A DNA stretch of 64,000 nucleotides from Salvelinus alpinus (taxonomy: Eukaryota; Chordata; Actinopteri; Salmoniformes; Salmonidae). A program made the position numbers and the translations under genes. Of the stretch, positions 46,738-58,600 are shown one piece after another. How positions within the stretch are numbered: position 1 is the first letter of the stretch; every line of letters begins with the position of its first letter. The stretch covers positions 19,948,469 to 20,012,468 of the forward strand of contig NC_092092.1 in the NCBI RefSeq assembly GCF_045679555.1, in the 5' to 3' direction. Below the pieces are notes generated by a model, which saw only the letters and a list, made by a program, of their open reading frames with translations, was not told the DNA's origin and ran no database searches.

Positions 46738-49612
46738 CTGAAAGACAAGGAACATGTTGTGGCTAGGTAGACAATATGTTTAAATTATTTAAAAAATATA
46801 TATTTAAAAAATGTCCAACTTAATATTCAAAATCTCCAGCACCACCCAAACATCAACATACACTGCTCAAAAAAATAAAGGGAACACTTAAACAACACAA
46901 TGTAACTCCAAGTCAATCACACTTCTGTGAAATCAAACTGTCCAATTAGGAAGCAACACTGATTGACAATAAATTTCACATGCTGTTGTGCAAATGGAAT
47001 AGACAAAAGGTGGAAATTATAGGCAATTAGCAAGACACCCCCAAAAAAGGAGTGATTCTGCAGGTGGTGACCACAGACCACTTCTCAGTTCCTATGCTTC
47101 CTGGCTGATGTTTTGGTCACTTTTGAATGCTGGCGGTGCTCTCACTCTAGTGGTAGCATGAGACGGAGTCTACAACCCACACAAGTGGCTCAGGTAGTGC
47201 AGTTCATCCAGGATGGCACATCAATGCGAGCTGTGGCAAAAAGGTTTGCTGTGTCTGTCAGCGTAGTGTCCAGAGCATGGAGGCGCTACCAGGAGACAGG
47301 CCAGTACATCAGGAGACGTGGAGGAGGCCGTAGGAGGGCAACAACCCAGCAGCAGGACCGCTACCTCCGCCTTTGTGCAAGGAGGTGCACTGCCAGAGCC
47401 CTGCAAAATGACCTCCAGCAGGCCACAAATGTGCATGTGTCAGCATATGGTCTCACAAGGGGTCTGAGGATCTCATCTCGGTACCTAATGGCAGTCAGGC
47501 TACCTCTGGCGAGCACATGGAGGGCTGTGCGGCCCCACAAAGAAATGCCACCCCACACCATGACTGACCCATCGCCAAAACGGTCATGCTGGAGGATGTT
47601 GCAGGCAGCAGAACGTTCTCCACGGCATCTCCAGACTCTGTCACGTCTGTCACATGTGCTCAGTGTGAACCTGCTTTCATCTGTGAAGAGCACAGGGCGC
47701 CAGTGGCGCCAGTTCTCTGGCAAATGCCAAACGTCCTGCACGGTGTTGGGCTGTAAGCACAACCCCCACCTGTGGACGTCGGGCCCTCATACCACCCTCA
47801 TGGAGTCTGTTTCTGACCGTTTGAGCAGACACATGCACATTTGTGGCCTGCTGGAGGTCATTTTGCAGGGCGCTGGCAGTGCACCTCCTTGCACAAAGGC
47901 AGAGGTAGCGGTCCTGCTGCTGGGTTGTTGCCCTCCTACGGCCTCCTCCACGTCTCCTGATGTACTGGCCTGTCTCCTGGTAGCGCCTCCATGCTCTGGA
48001 CACTACGCTGACAGACACAGCAAACCTTTTTGCCACAGCTCGCATTGATGTGCCATCCTGGATGAACTGCACTACCTGAGCCACTTGTGTGGGTTGTAGA
48101 CTCCGTCTCATGCTACCACTAGAGTGAGAGCACCGCCAGCATTCAAAAGTGACCAAAACATCAGCCAGGAAGCATAGGAACTGAGAAGTGGTCTGTGGTC
48201 ACCACCTGCAGAATCACTCCTTTTTTAGGGGTGTCTTGCTAATTGCCTATAATTTCCACCTTTTGTCTATTCCATTTGCACAACAGCATGTGAAATTTAT
48301 TGTCAATCAGTGTTGCTCCCTAAGTGGACAGTTTGATTTCACAGAAGTGTGATTGACTTGGAGTTACATTGTGTTGTTTAAGTGTTCCCTTTATTTTTTT
48401 GAGCAGTGTATGTTTTGTAATAAAAAAATAGAGGAAAATGATAACCAACTTTATCGTCCTCTCTCTTTTACTACAAAACATAGAAACGCTCAATTTTCAC
48501 ATGTTGAGGTGGTGCTGGAAATGAACATGAAGTTGAACATTTAAATTTGTATATTTGTTCAAGGTTAAAGTTAATTTGCCATGTTTACTGAATACATGGG
48601 AATCCTACTTTCTAAATCCGAATTAAAAAAGCAAAAAAAAGGTCAGAACAAATACATAAACAAATATACATAATAAACAACAAATACATAATAAACAACA
48701 AATATCAATGTAATAAATTATAAAGCTGATTGGATCTGGGATATGCTGGTTTCTTTTAGTCAGGCAGTTAGACAACAGATGTTTACCTGGAGACGTGTGA
48801 TGTTCTGATTGGCCAGTTTGACCTCCTCCGTCAAAGTCTCCCGTGACTTCTCTGCGATAGCCAGACGCTTGGCCAGGGCTCGACACTGAGGGTGGGAAGT
48901 TACAACACAGGAGATAGAGAATAAACAAACCTACAAAATATAACATATCCACAGATGATCACTTCAACTAATGGGAAGTCACAAAATGGGATGCTCTTCA
49001 TTAAAACTATTTAAATATAGGCCTACATGATGTCTGGGTTTGAACTGAACAGACCCTGCTACAGTAAAGTGTGACTTTGAGGGAGATTCTAAGTCACTAC
49101 TTCCAGTTCCCCATCTGTCAGGGGGAATCATACTGCCGTGATGCATCGCACGGAGGGTTGACATGTGGCAGTAAGTCAATACTACATACTAACGCCACAT
49201 GGCTAACTTTAGATTTGGCTAACTATAGCATAACAACTTATTTCATGCCAATGTAGATGCATGTATATAAAAAATATATTTTTAAAAAGAGTAACAATTC
49301 TAGATTAGACAACTAAAATATATATATCCTAGTGTAGTTCTGGAACAGGGAACACCAGTGTAATGTATGATTTTAACGTATGATCTCTGTAATTGCAAAC
49401 AAAGGTTTCTGTACCAAATATTAAGTTCTGCTTTTCTGATGTATCAAATACTTATGTCATGCAATAAAATGCAAATTAATTACTTAAATCAGACAGTGGA
49501 TTTTTGTTTTAGATTCCCTCTCACAGTTGAAGTGTACCTATGATAAAAAATTACAGACCTCTACATGCTTTGTAAGTAGGAAAACCTGCAAAATCGTCAG
49601 TGTTCTCCCCAC

Positions 49613-49662
<50 letters not shown>

Positions 49663-52600
49663 TGTTTTTTCTTTGTCATTATGAGGTATTGTGTGTAGAT
49701 TTGAGGGGGAAATTTTACTTTAGAATAAGGCTGTAACTTAAAGTCAAGGGGTCTGAATGCACTGTATGTATTAGAGGAAGGAAGACGTGAGGGGAAATAG
49801 TTGAGTGACTGTACAACTAGTAAGTTAGTCTTCTGTATAGCAGCGTCTAAATTGAGCGCACATGTGACTTTGTTCCCCATATATCTCTCCCCAGTATCCA
49901 CCAACAAAATAAGAGCTACACATCTTTTTACATTCAATAGGAAATAATAGTTCTGTGTTTATGAATGGGAAGTAGATCCAGTATCTCACCTCAGCATGGA
50001 AGTTAACAGCCTTGCTGTCAGAGACCTGTAGCTGTGTGGTGAGCTCTCCTACTCTGGCCATGTAGTGGGTCTTAATCAGCTGTTCTCTGGACTCCTCGTC
50101 TCCCACCTGTAAGCATACAGAGAGGACAACAACTTTTCATGAAATTGCTCTTATACCTGTGTTGTAATTACACTAGGAATAGTTGGGTCAAGAAGAACAA
50201 GACAAAACTTACTTCCTCGTTGGTAGGAGTTGTGGTTAACATGCCAACCTGATGAGATGAAAAACACAAACACAGTTAGATACTCATTCCCTATGAGAAT
50301 TGAGAAAGCTATAAAAATGTAACCAAGCCTGGTCCCAGATCGGTTTCTGTCATCTTGCCAACTGCTATGGTCATTTTTGGCTATACAGCGCAAACAGATC
50401 TGGGCCCAGGCTAATAAAACCCACTGAAATCCAATAAAACACTACAGGCCCCTAATGGTATCTGAAACTGGACCTGCAAGGAATTAAATTTATAGAAGCC
50501 TGTGAATGAAGAGTTTAGCTGGTTGTTAATGACAACCGTGTCCAGTTAGTGACTAGCATGGTGCTAGCCTGGTCCCAGATCTGTTTGTGCGGTCTTGACA
50601 ACTACCATAGGACAACACCAATAGATCTGGGACCAGATTAAGTGGGTGTATCCTGGACCTTGAGTATGCTATTAAAATACAGGCATTATGAAACAAGGAA
50701 GCCTCCCAATAATATTTATTTTCTCATGAAGTGAGAAATGAACTCTCCTTCACTACTAGGGCTCCAGAGTGGCGCAGCGGTCTAAGGCACTGCATCTCAG
50801 TGATAGAGGCGTCACTACAGACCCTGGTTCAATTCCAGGCTGTATCACAACCGGCCATGATTGGGAGTCCCATAGTGCGGTGCACAATTGGCCCAGCGTC
50901 GTCTGGGTTAGGCCGTCATTGTAAATAAGAATTTGTTCTTAATTGACTTGCCTAGTTAAATAAAGATTAAATAAAAAAAATAAAAAATTAAAGCATTGAA
51001 TTTGTGGAGGCATGGGCTAGAGGGAGTTTCCAGCATATTCCTTATACCCATCATTTACTTTCAAATCAGTGAAGGGAAATGAACAAGTGCACACATTGGG
51101 CCAAAGGAGAGATAATTGGAACTTAACCAGACACTGATAACACAACCGCCTTCACTGAAGCCAAAACACTCAAACGCATGTTACGGCTGCTCCCACGAGA
51201 ATGTGTCTGACTCATTTCGTGGGAAAGGGGAGGGTTGCAAAGGGAGGAATGATGTCCCTAGATTTAATCTCACATCATGCCAGTCTCACACAACTGCAAA
51301 GTAGTATTGTTAAGCATGAGGATGAAGACCAATTCAATCACTTTTGAAGAAAAATAAGGTCGCAAAATTCCAGAAAGTTTCCAAAAGTTACCAGTTTTCC
51401 TGAAATCCCTTTGAGGATTCTTGCAACCGTAAAGAAAAAACAAGAGTGAAGATGCATCTACCAGACTGTTGCTTAGCATTGCCTCCTTCCCTGCTCCTCT
51501 CTCCTCCACCTCTCTGTCCTCCAGGCTGGTGAGAGCTGGGCTGCCCGGGGCCTGGCCCAGGGAGTGGGCTGGGCTGCCTCCTCCTCCCAGGGCAGAGGAG
51601 AGCTGTGTCTCCAGGTCATGGATGCGTTGGCTCTCCTTCTCCAGCCTCACCCTGCCCAGCTGGGCCTCCAGCAACCAGTGCTCCTTCTCCTGCTCCAGAC
51701 GAGCAATCTTCTCCTGGCTCGCCACCACCTGGGGTGATAGAGGAGAGGAGAGGACACAGTGAGGAGAGGTGGAAAGAAGAGCAGCGAGTTGGTAAGAGGA
51801 CTATACTTCCCTAACACACTTACCTAGTCAGTAACCAAATGGGTTACCTTGAGCATTATAAAGAGTCAGACGTGTGTCCTGACAGACTGGAGGGTAGAAG
51901 GGAAGAGAGAAGCGTGGAAATACAAACAATACCTGTTGTGTGAGTCCCTCTCTGCTCTCTGTAGAGCTAGTTAGAACACGGCGGTGCAACAGGGCCTCTC
52001 TGTATGGAACGGACTCTGGTCTGGGCTGGATACACAGACAGGACAGGAGTCAAATACACACTGTTATACTGAACCACAACATCGTTTTTAAGGGGATGTT
52101 CCACTGTTTGCTTTAGGCAGCCTGGATTGGCGTGCCAGATGGGGCAGGATTTACACTTTTAAGACTATTTTATTGGTTCTATTTTGCTAGGCAAGCTTAA
52201 TTGAACACAGCTGAATGATGTTTAAATAGTATTTTAACCCAGGTCTGTGAAGGTGACATGACCAGCAAAGCTACTGACCTTTCTGATGGCATGCATGTAG
52301 TCAGAGGCCTTCTTCTTGTTACCCAGCATGCTCTCTGCCTGCAGGGGGTTGAGTGCCCCGGCCCCCCCTCTTGGACTGTAGCCTGTCGAAGACGTGAAGA
52401 AATCCAGGTTGTTGCTGAAGAACGTCGCAATCTGTAGAAAAAAAAAGTACAGAATGAATATTATGGTAAGACTTACCATCCAGGTATAGACACTAATTCT
52501 TTATCATTTGTTTTAAGGAAGTATAAGCTTTTATAATGTCTTCTTATAAACAGTATTGGTGAGTCATATACATGGTCTTCTAGGCCTATATGTTGTAGTC

Positions 52601-55600
52601 CACACCGCTATTTCAATATCACGGTGCAACAATGTCATTGAATATACGTTTTCAATCTATCAATATTATATACGCTTCAATATGAGGGTGAAACAGGTGC
52701 AATTAAATAAACTAATGTGAAAGGAGTTTATAAAATCTTTTGTCATGATCACTTCACTATACACACACTTACACAAACCCACAACACCAAGTCAAACTTT
52801 CCTATACACACTTATCCTACACAACTATGTCACTGTTCCTTTAAGTAGGTCAGTGGGAGGGATTGACAGAAAACAGACACAGATTTCTAATACACACTCC
52901 CACTACAACTTTTAATTATATGACGAGTGCCTTGCTCCTCCTTGTTTTTGTTGCTTTACACTCCCACTACTGTTAACCGAGTTCATTTTACATTTTTTTA
53001 CCTTTATTTAACATGGCCCGGTGGCCTGGGTGGGTGGAGTTTGCACATTTTAGACCATTCCATTGTTCCTTAAGTGAAATCTCCAACCACCTGGGGCACC
53101 GGGCCATTCAAAACAACTGGCCCACTCAGATCAGCTCATAGTAAACATCCTTCCTTCAGAACTCTGCAGCCAGCCCAGAGCATTCCATCCCTGTTCCTCC
53201 ACAACATAGAACAGCAGTCCATCTCTCATACCTCAAACAGTCGGGCCGTGTCTGGTGCATTCATCAGCCAGGCAACAGTAGAGACTAAAAACATGCCTCT
53301 TTACTATTATAACTATAATACCAAAAAAATAAGCAGTATGGTTATTGCAGTTATAACAGTAACATATCTACCTCCTCTACATACAATCAGTTGGTACGGT
53401 CGTGGTTTCAATTCCCGCAAGGCTCTCATACGTATAGTACAAACGTATCCACTCACTGTACCGTCTCAGTTTCAAAGTCCCCATCCCCCACCCCTTTTAT
53501 CTGGGGTACACAGCTGTAATGCTCTGATATGGTGCGGATCTGTGAAAAATCCCTCCTGCCCCAACTAAGCCCTCCCTTCTTATTAGTGGTCATGTATTGT
53601 AAACGACCAATCCTCACGGTCGATGAGCCAGATACCAAGGCAGTTGCTACTATTGCTTAAACTCATCATATGTAAAGAAAACAGCAAAAAATAGGGACCA
53701 CAATGGAAATAAGTCCGATGTCATTGACTATTCCTGGGAACAAAAAAATATATAAAAACTTGTGTCTTATTTTTTACTGACAAATCTATCAATATTTTTT
53801 CATGTTACCCAACCTATGAAACTGTGCTAATGTGAGAATGCCAACCAAAACAACAGCGGCTCTGTCAGTGTGCTTGTTTGCTGGGGCCAGTTGTCTCCAT
53901 TTAGACACAAATGTTGTGGTAACAGATCGGGCCAGGAATTGCCAGGGAACTGCCAGGGAACTGCCAGGGAACTGCCAGGGGACTGCCAGGGAACTGCCAG
54001 GGAACTCACGATACGATATTATCACCATACTTATGTGCCGATACAATATTTATTGCGATTTGATGTTCCAAACATATTGCTCATTATACACCTGCTGCAG
54101 AGACAAGATAAAATGTATTTTGATCAGTCATGGAAATAAGAGAAGCTATAGGATGATTTTTTTTTTTTTTTTTTAAATGGACAGCCGAATTGATAGAATA
54201 TCATCCCAAAATAATATTGTGATATGTAACTGCATCTATTTTTCCCCCCCAATCACTAATACATACCCAGTGTTTCTATAGCGGTAAATGGTCCTACCTT
54301 GCCGGTGCTGCTGGTGAGGGAGCCCAGGGAAGCCAGCAGACACTCATTAGTAGTGCAGAGCTTCTGAGTGATTGTAGACAACTCCTGTTCCAGACTGGCC
54401 TTCTGGCTGTAATGAGTAGACATCTCTGTAGAGACAGAGGGACTTAGCTTATACATACAAAATAATCTCCACACACACAGGAAGGAGACCAACAGTTAAA
54501 GGATGGAACAGGGGGCTTACACTGTTATTGGTTCCATTTTATTTGAAGCCTGCAGGTATATTGCTTTATAACAGTTAAGCTTAGACATCTCTACAGAACA
54601 CAGAGGAAGGACAGAGTGGCTTGAACATTAGTCTAGTCTATAAAAACAGACAAAATAACCTTTTCTAGTAAAAAAAGGTTTCACCTTTGACCGCATCGTG
54701 AAGGCTGTGTAGACAGGCAGCTAGCTGGGTGAAGACAGCAGAGGAACTGCTCTGGGGCATGGAGTCCTGTCGAACACCTGGAAAACAATCGCACACATGA
54801 TTTTCCTCAAGTCCCACACTACTCACTAGTAAGGCCAGTAAGCTGACATTTATTAATTTTTTATTTAACTAGGCAAGTCAGTCTCCCGAGTGGTGCAGTG
54901 CTAGCTGTGCCACTAGAGATCCTGGTTCGACTCCAGGCTCTGTCGCAGCCGGCCCAATTGGCCCAGCGTCGTCCGGGTTAGGGGAGGGTTTGGCCGGCAG
55001 GGATATTCCTGTCCCATCGGGCACCAGCGACTCCTGTGGCGGGCCGGGCACAATGCACACTGACACGGTCGCCAGGTGTACGGTGTTTCCTCCAACACAT
55101 TGGTGCGGCTGGCTTCCGGGTTAAGCGGGCGTCGTGTCAAGAAGCAGTAAGGCTTGGCTGGGTTGTTTCGGAGGAAGCATGGTTCTCGACCTTCACCTCT
55201 CCCGAGTCCGTAAGGGAGTTGCAGCAATGGGACAGGACTGTAACTACCAAATTGGATAACACAAAATTGGGGAGAAAAAGGGATAAAAAAAAAATGTAAT
55301 AAGTCAAATAAACTAGGCAAGTCAGTTAAGAACAAATTCTTAGTTACAATGACGGCCAAACCCTCCCCTAACCAGGACAACCCCGGGCCAATTGCGTGCC
55401 ACCCTATGGGACTCCCGATCACGGCCGGTTGTGATACAGCCCAGGATCTAGTGACTTCTCTAGCACTGTGATGCCTCAGAAATAGAACTCCTGAGTGGCA
55501 CAGCGGTCCCTCTCTCTCCTCACTAGGTAAAGCCAGTAGGCTGATATACACTGAGTGTACAAAACATTACTCTTTCCATATCATAGACTGACCAGGTGAA

Positions 55601-58600
55601 AGCTATGATCCCTTATTGATGTATCTTGTTCAATCCACTTCAAAATCAGTGTAGATGAAGGGGAGGAGACAGGTTAAATTAGGATTTTTAAGGCTTGAGA
55701 CAATTGAGACTTGGATTGTGGATGTGTGCCATTCAGAGGGTGAATGGGGAAGACGAAAGATTTAAGTGCCTTTGAACGGGGTATGGTAGTAGGTGCCAGG
55801 TGCACCGGTTTCAGTGTGTCATGAACAGTTTCTTGTATGTATCAAGAACAGACCACCACCCAAAGGATATCCAGCCAACTTGACACAACTGTGGGAAGCA
55901 TTGGGGTCAACATAGGCCAGCATCCCTGTGGAATGCTTTCGACACCTTGTAGATGCCATGCCTCTACGAATTGAGGCTGTTCTGAGGGAAAAAAGGGGTG
56001 CAACTTTTACACTCAGTGTAACTCACTAGGTAAGGCCAGTAGGCTGATGGTAATCAAAGATTATCTACAGCACCTTCAGAAAGTATTCCTAACCCTTGAC
56101 TTTCTCAACATTTTGTTGCGTTACAGCCTGAATTTAAAATGGATTACATTTTGATTGTCACTGGCTTACACACAATAATACCCCATAATGTCAAAGTGGA
56201 AATGTTCACAAATTAATAAAAAAATTGTATCTGAAATGTCTTGAGTCAATTAGTATTCAACCCCTTTGTTATATATAAAAAAAAAAAAAGTGCTCAACAA
56301 GTCACATGGTCTCACTCTGTGTGCAATAATAGTGTTTAACATGATTTTTTAAATGACTACCCCTCTGTAACCCACACATACAGATAATTGTAAGGTCCCA
56401 CAGTCCAGTAGTGAATTTCAAACACAGATTCAACCAGACCAGGAAGGTTTTCCAATGCCTTGCAAAGAAGGGCACCTATTGGTAGATGGGTAAAATCCCT
56501 TTGAGCATGGTGAAGTTATTAATTACACTTTGGATGGTGTATCAATACACCCAGTCACTACAAAAGATACAGGTGTCCTTCCTAACTCAGTTGCCGGAAA
56601 ATAAGAAAACCGCTCAGGGATTTCATCATGAGGCCAATGGTGACTTTAAAACAGTTACAGAGTTTAATGGCTGTGATAGGAGAACTGAGGATGGATCAAC
56701 ATTGTAGTTACTCCACAATACTAACCTAAATTACAGAGTGAACAGAAGGAAGCCTGTACAGAGTAAAAATATTCCAAAAACATGAACCCTGTTTGCCACA
56801 AGGCACTAAAGTAATACTGCAAAAAATGTGGCAAAGCAATTCACTTTATGTCCTGAACACACCACTCTCCATATTTGTAAGCATTGTGGTGGCTGCATCA
56901 TATGGGTAATTGAGTATGCTTGTAATCATTAAGGACTGAAGAGTAAAATCCTAGAGGAAAACCTGATTCAGTCTGCTTCCAACAAGACACTGGGAGATTA
57001 ATTCACCTTTCAGAAGGACAATAACCTAAAACATAAGGCCAAATATACACTGGAGTTGCTTACCAAGAAGACAGTGAATGTTCCTGAGTTACAGGTTTGA
57101 CTTAAAATTGCTTGAAAATCTATGGCAAGACTTGCAAATGGTTGTCTAGCAATGATCAACAACCAAATTAGACAGCTTGAAGAATTTTGAAAATAATAAA
57201 ATTGGTAAATATTGGACAATCCAGGTGTTCAAAGCTCTTAAGAGACTTACCCAGAAAGACTCAGTTGTAATCACTGCCATAAGTAGACTATAACATGTAT
57301 TGACTCTGTGGGGTGAATACTCTGTAATTATGGTGTATTGTGTGTAGATGGGTGAGGAAAGAAAATATATTGAATCCATTTTGAATTCAGGCTGTAACAA
57401 CAAAATGTGGAATAAGTCAAGGGGCATGAATACTTTCTGAAGGCACGACATTGACAAGATATTTGACCGTCTGCTCTACCAATGAGAATAAATGTCCGCA
57501 AAGGGCAAAGGCAGGAGGGAGCAGACAGGAACATTCTAGATAATGAGAGGGCAGATATGCATGTGAACATGCACAACCCCAATATAAAATATTTTTTCTC
57601 AAAGTTGCTGGGATGTCACATGCATCCTCTTATATCAGTACATTCGTAACAACTTCTAGTCTACCAAATAAGCCTTGCTTAACAAATTAACAAAATTCAA
57701 CACACTTCTAGGCTTGAGTGGTATACCGGGGTATTTTCAAAAAACGACTGTATGATATTCAAAACCATCCCCCAAATATTTTTGTTTCTTTTTCATTCAT
57801 AAAATTCTATTGAGCCAGTCACATGATATGTTTGTTTTCAAAGATCACATGGAGCAAAGTGATGTTTCAAACTTACGTTTTGTGATACGATGTCCACTGT
57901 TGAGCAGCACAAGTGGTGATCAAGTTCCACTTGAAATTCCCTACTAAATATCTTATAAACACAAGTTAAATATCTAAATGCCAAATACATTTTCTCCAGC
58001 TCAGGGCTCCAGCTATGCATTTGGTTTGATAACTTGCTAGCCATAGGTGGTTAGTGTGCAAGTTCAAGCTTCTTGGTTACAGCAAACGATCGATCCCCTC
58101 CTGGATAAAGTGTGAGTAGCCTTTTGAGACATTTGTATAACTTTATGAGTTGGGTTGTCTGTACTTGCATTTAGTTTATGTTCGCTTGTGCTTGTTAGCA
58201 TTTAGTTAGCATCCAATCTAGGAATTCGCTAGTACTTTGTTAGCATGATATATATTTTTTACACTCTGAAAAAAATAGCGCCCCTTATGTGCACTGCTGG
58301 TAATACTGTATACCCCGGTATGGTACAGGAACGGTATGAAGGTATGGAAATCCACCCAACCCTAACACCCTCCATACAAAAAAAATCCCACTTGGTCTGC
58401 TTCATGCTTTATTCTTGCGAGGACTGATTTTGGCGCAGAGTCAGCCCTCTCACTTCTCCTCTTTATGTTAACTCACTAGGTAAGGCCAGTAGGCTGATGT
58501 AGCTGTGTAGTTTGTCGAACAAAGAAGTTATTCTCTTCATGTCACTCTGCAGCTCCTGGTTCTTCGAGGTGAGAGAGGAGGTACACAGAGGAGTCCCGCA

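Larger units (their letters stand above)
46861..48408. mobile_element. Foldback Tc1-like transposon 6
   Basis: It lies in the last ppp1r21 intron and is flanked by TA. Both ends are the left end of the family seen at 6,366. The arms 46,861-47,441 and 47,828-48,408 are each 581 bp and nearly identical in inverted orientation. The 386-bp loop is an extension of the right-arm transposase (minus sense) into the catalytic domain. The genuine right end and the C-terminal half of the transposase are missing. Confidence 0.93.

Noticed and set aside
47113-48048. 311-codon plus-strand frame as a novel protein
   Set aside because: The first third is Tc1 transposase; the rest is the antisense of transposase in the foldback loop and right arm.
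50755-50985. A-box/B-box sequences considered as tRNA genes (also at 42,629, 34,843, 54,862, 61,282)
   Set aside because: The tRNA-like heads lack full cloverleaf arms and are attached to SINE bodies and A-rich tails.
53074-53568. 164-codon plus-strand frame within a ppp1r21 intron
   Set aside because: Antisense to an established gene, low-complexity and without any conserved motif.
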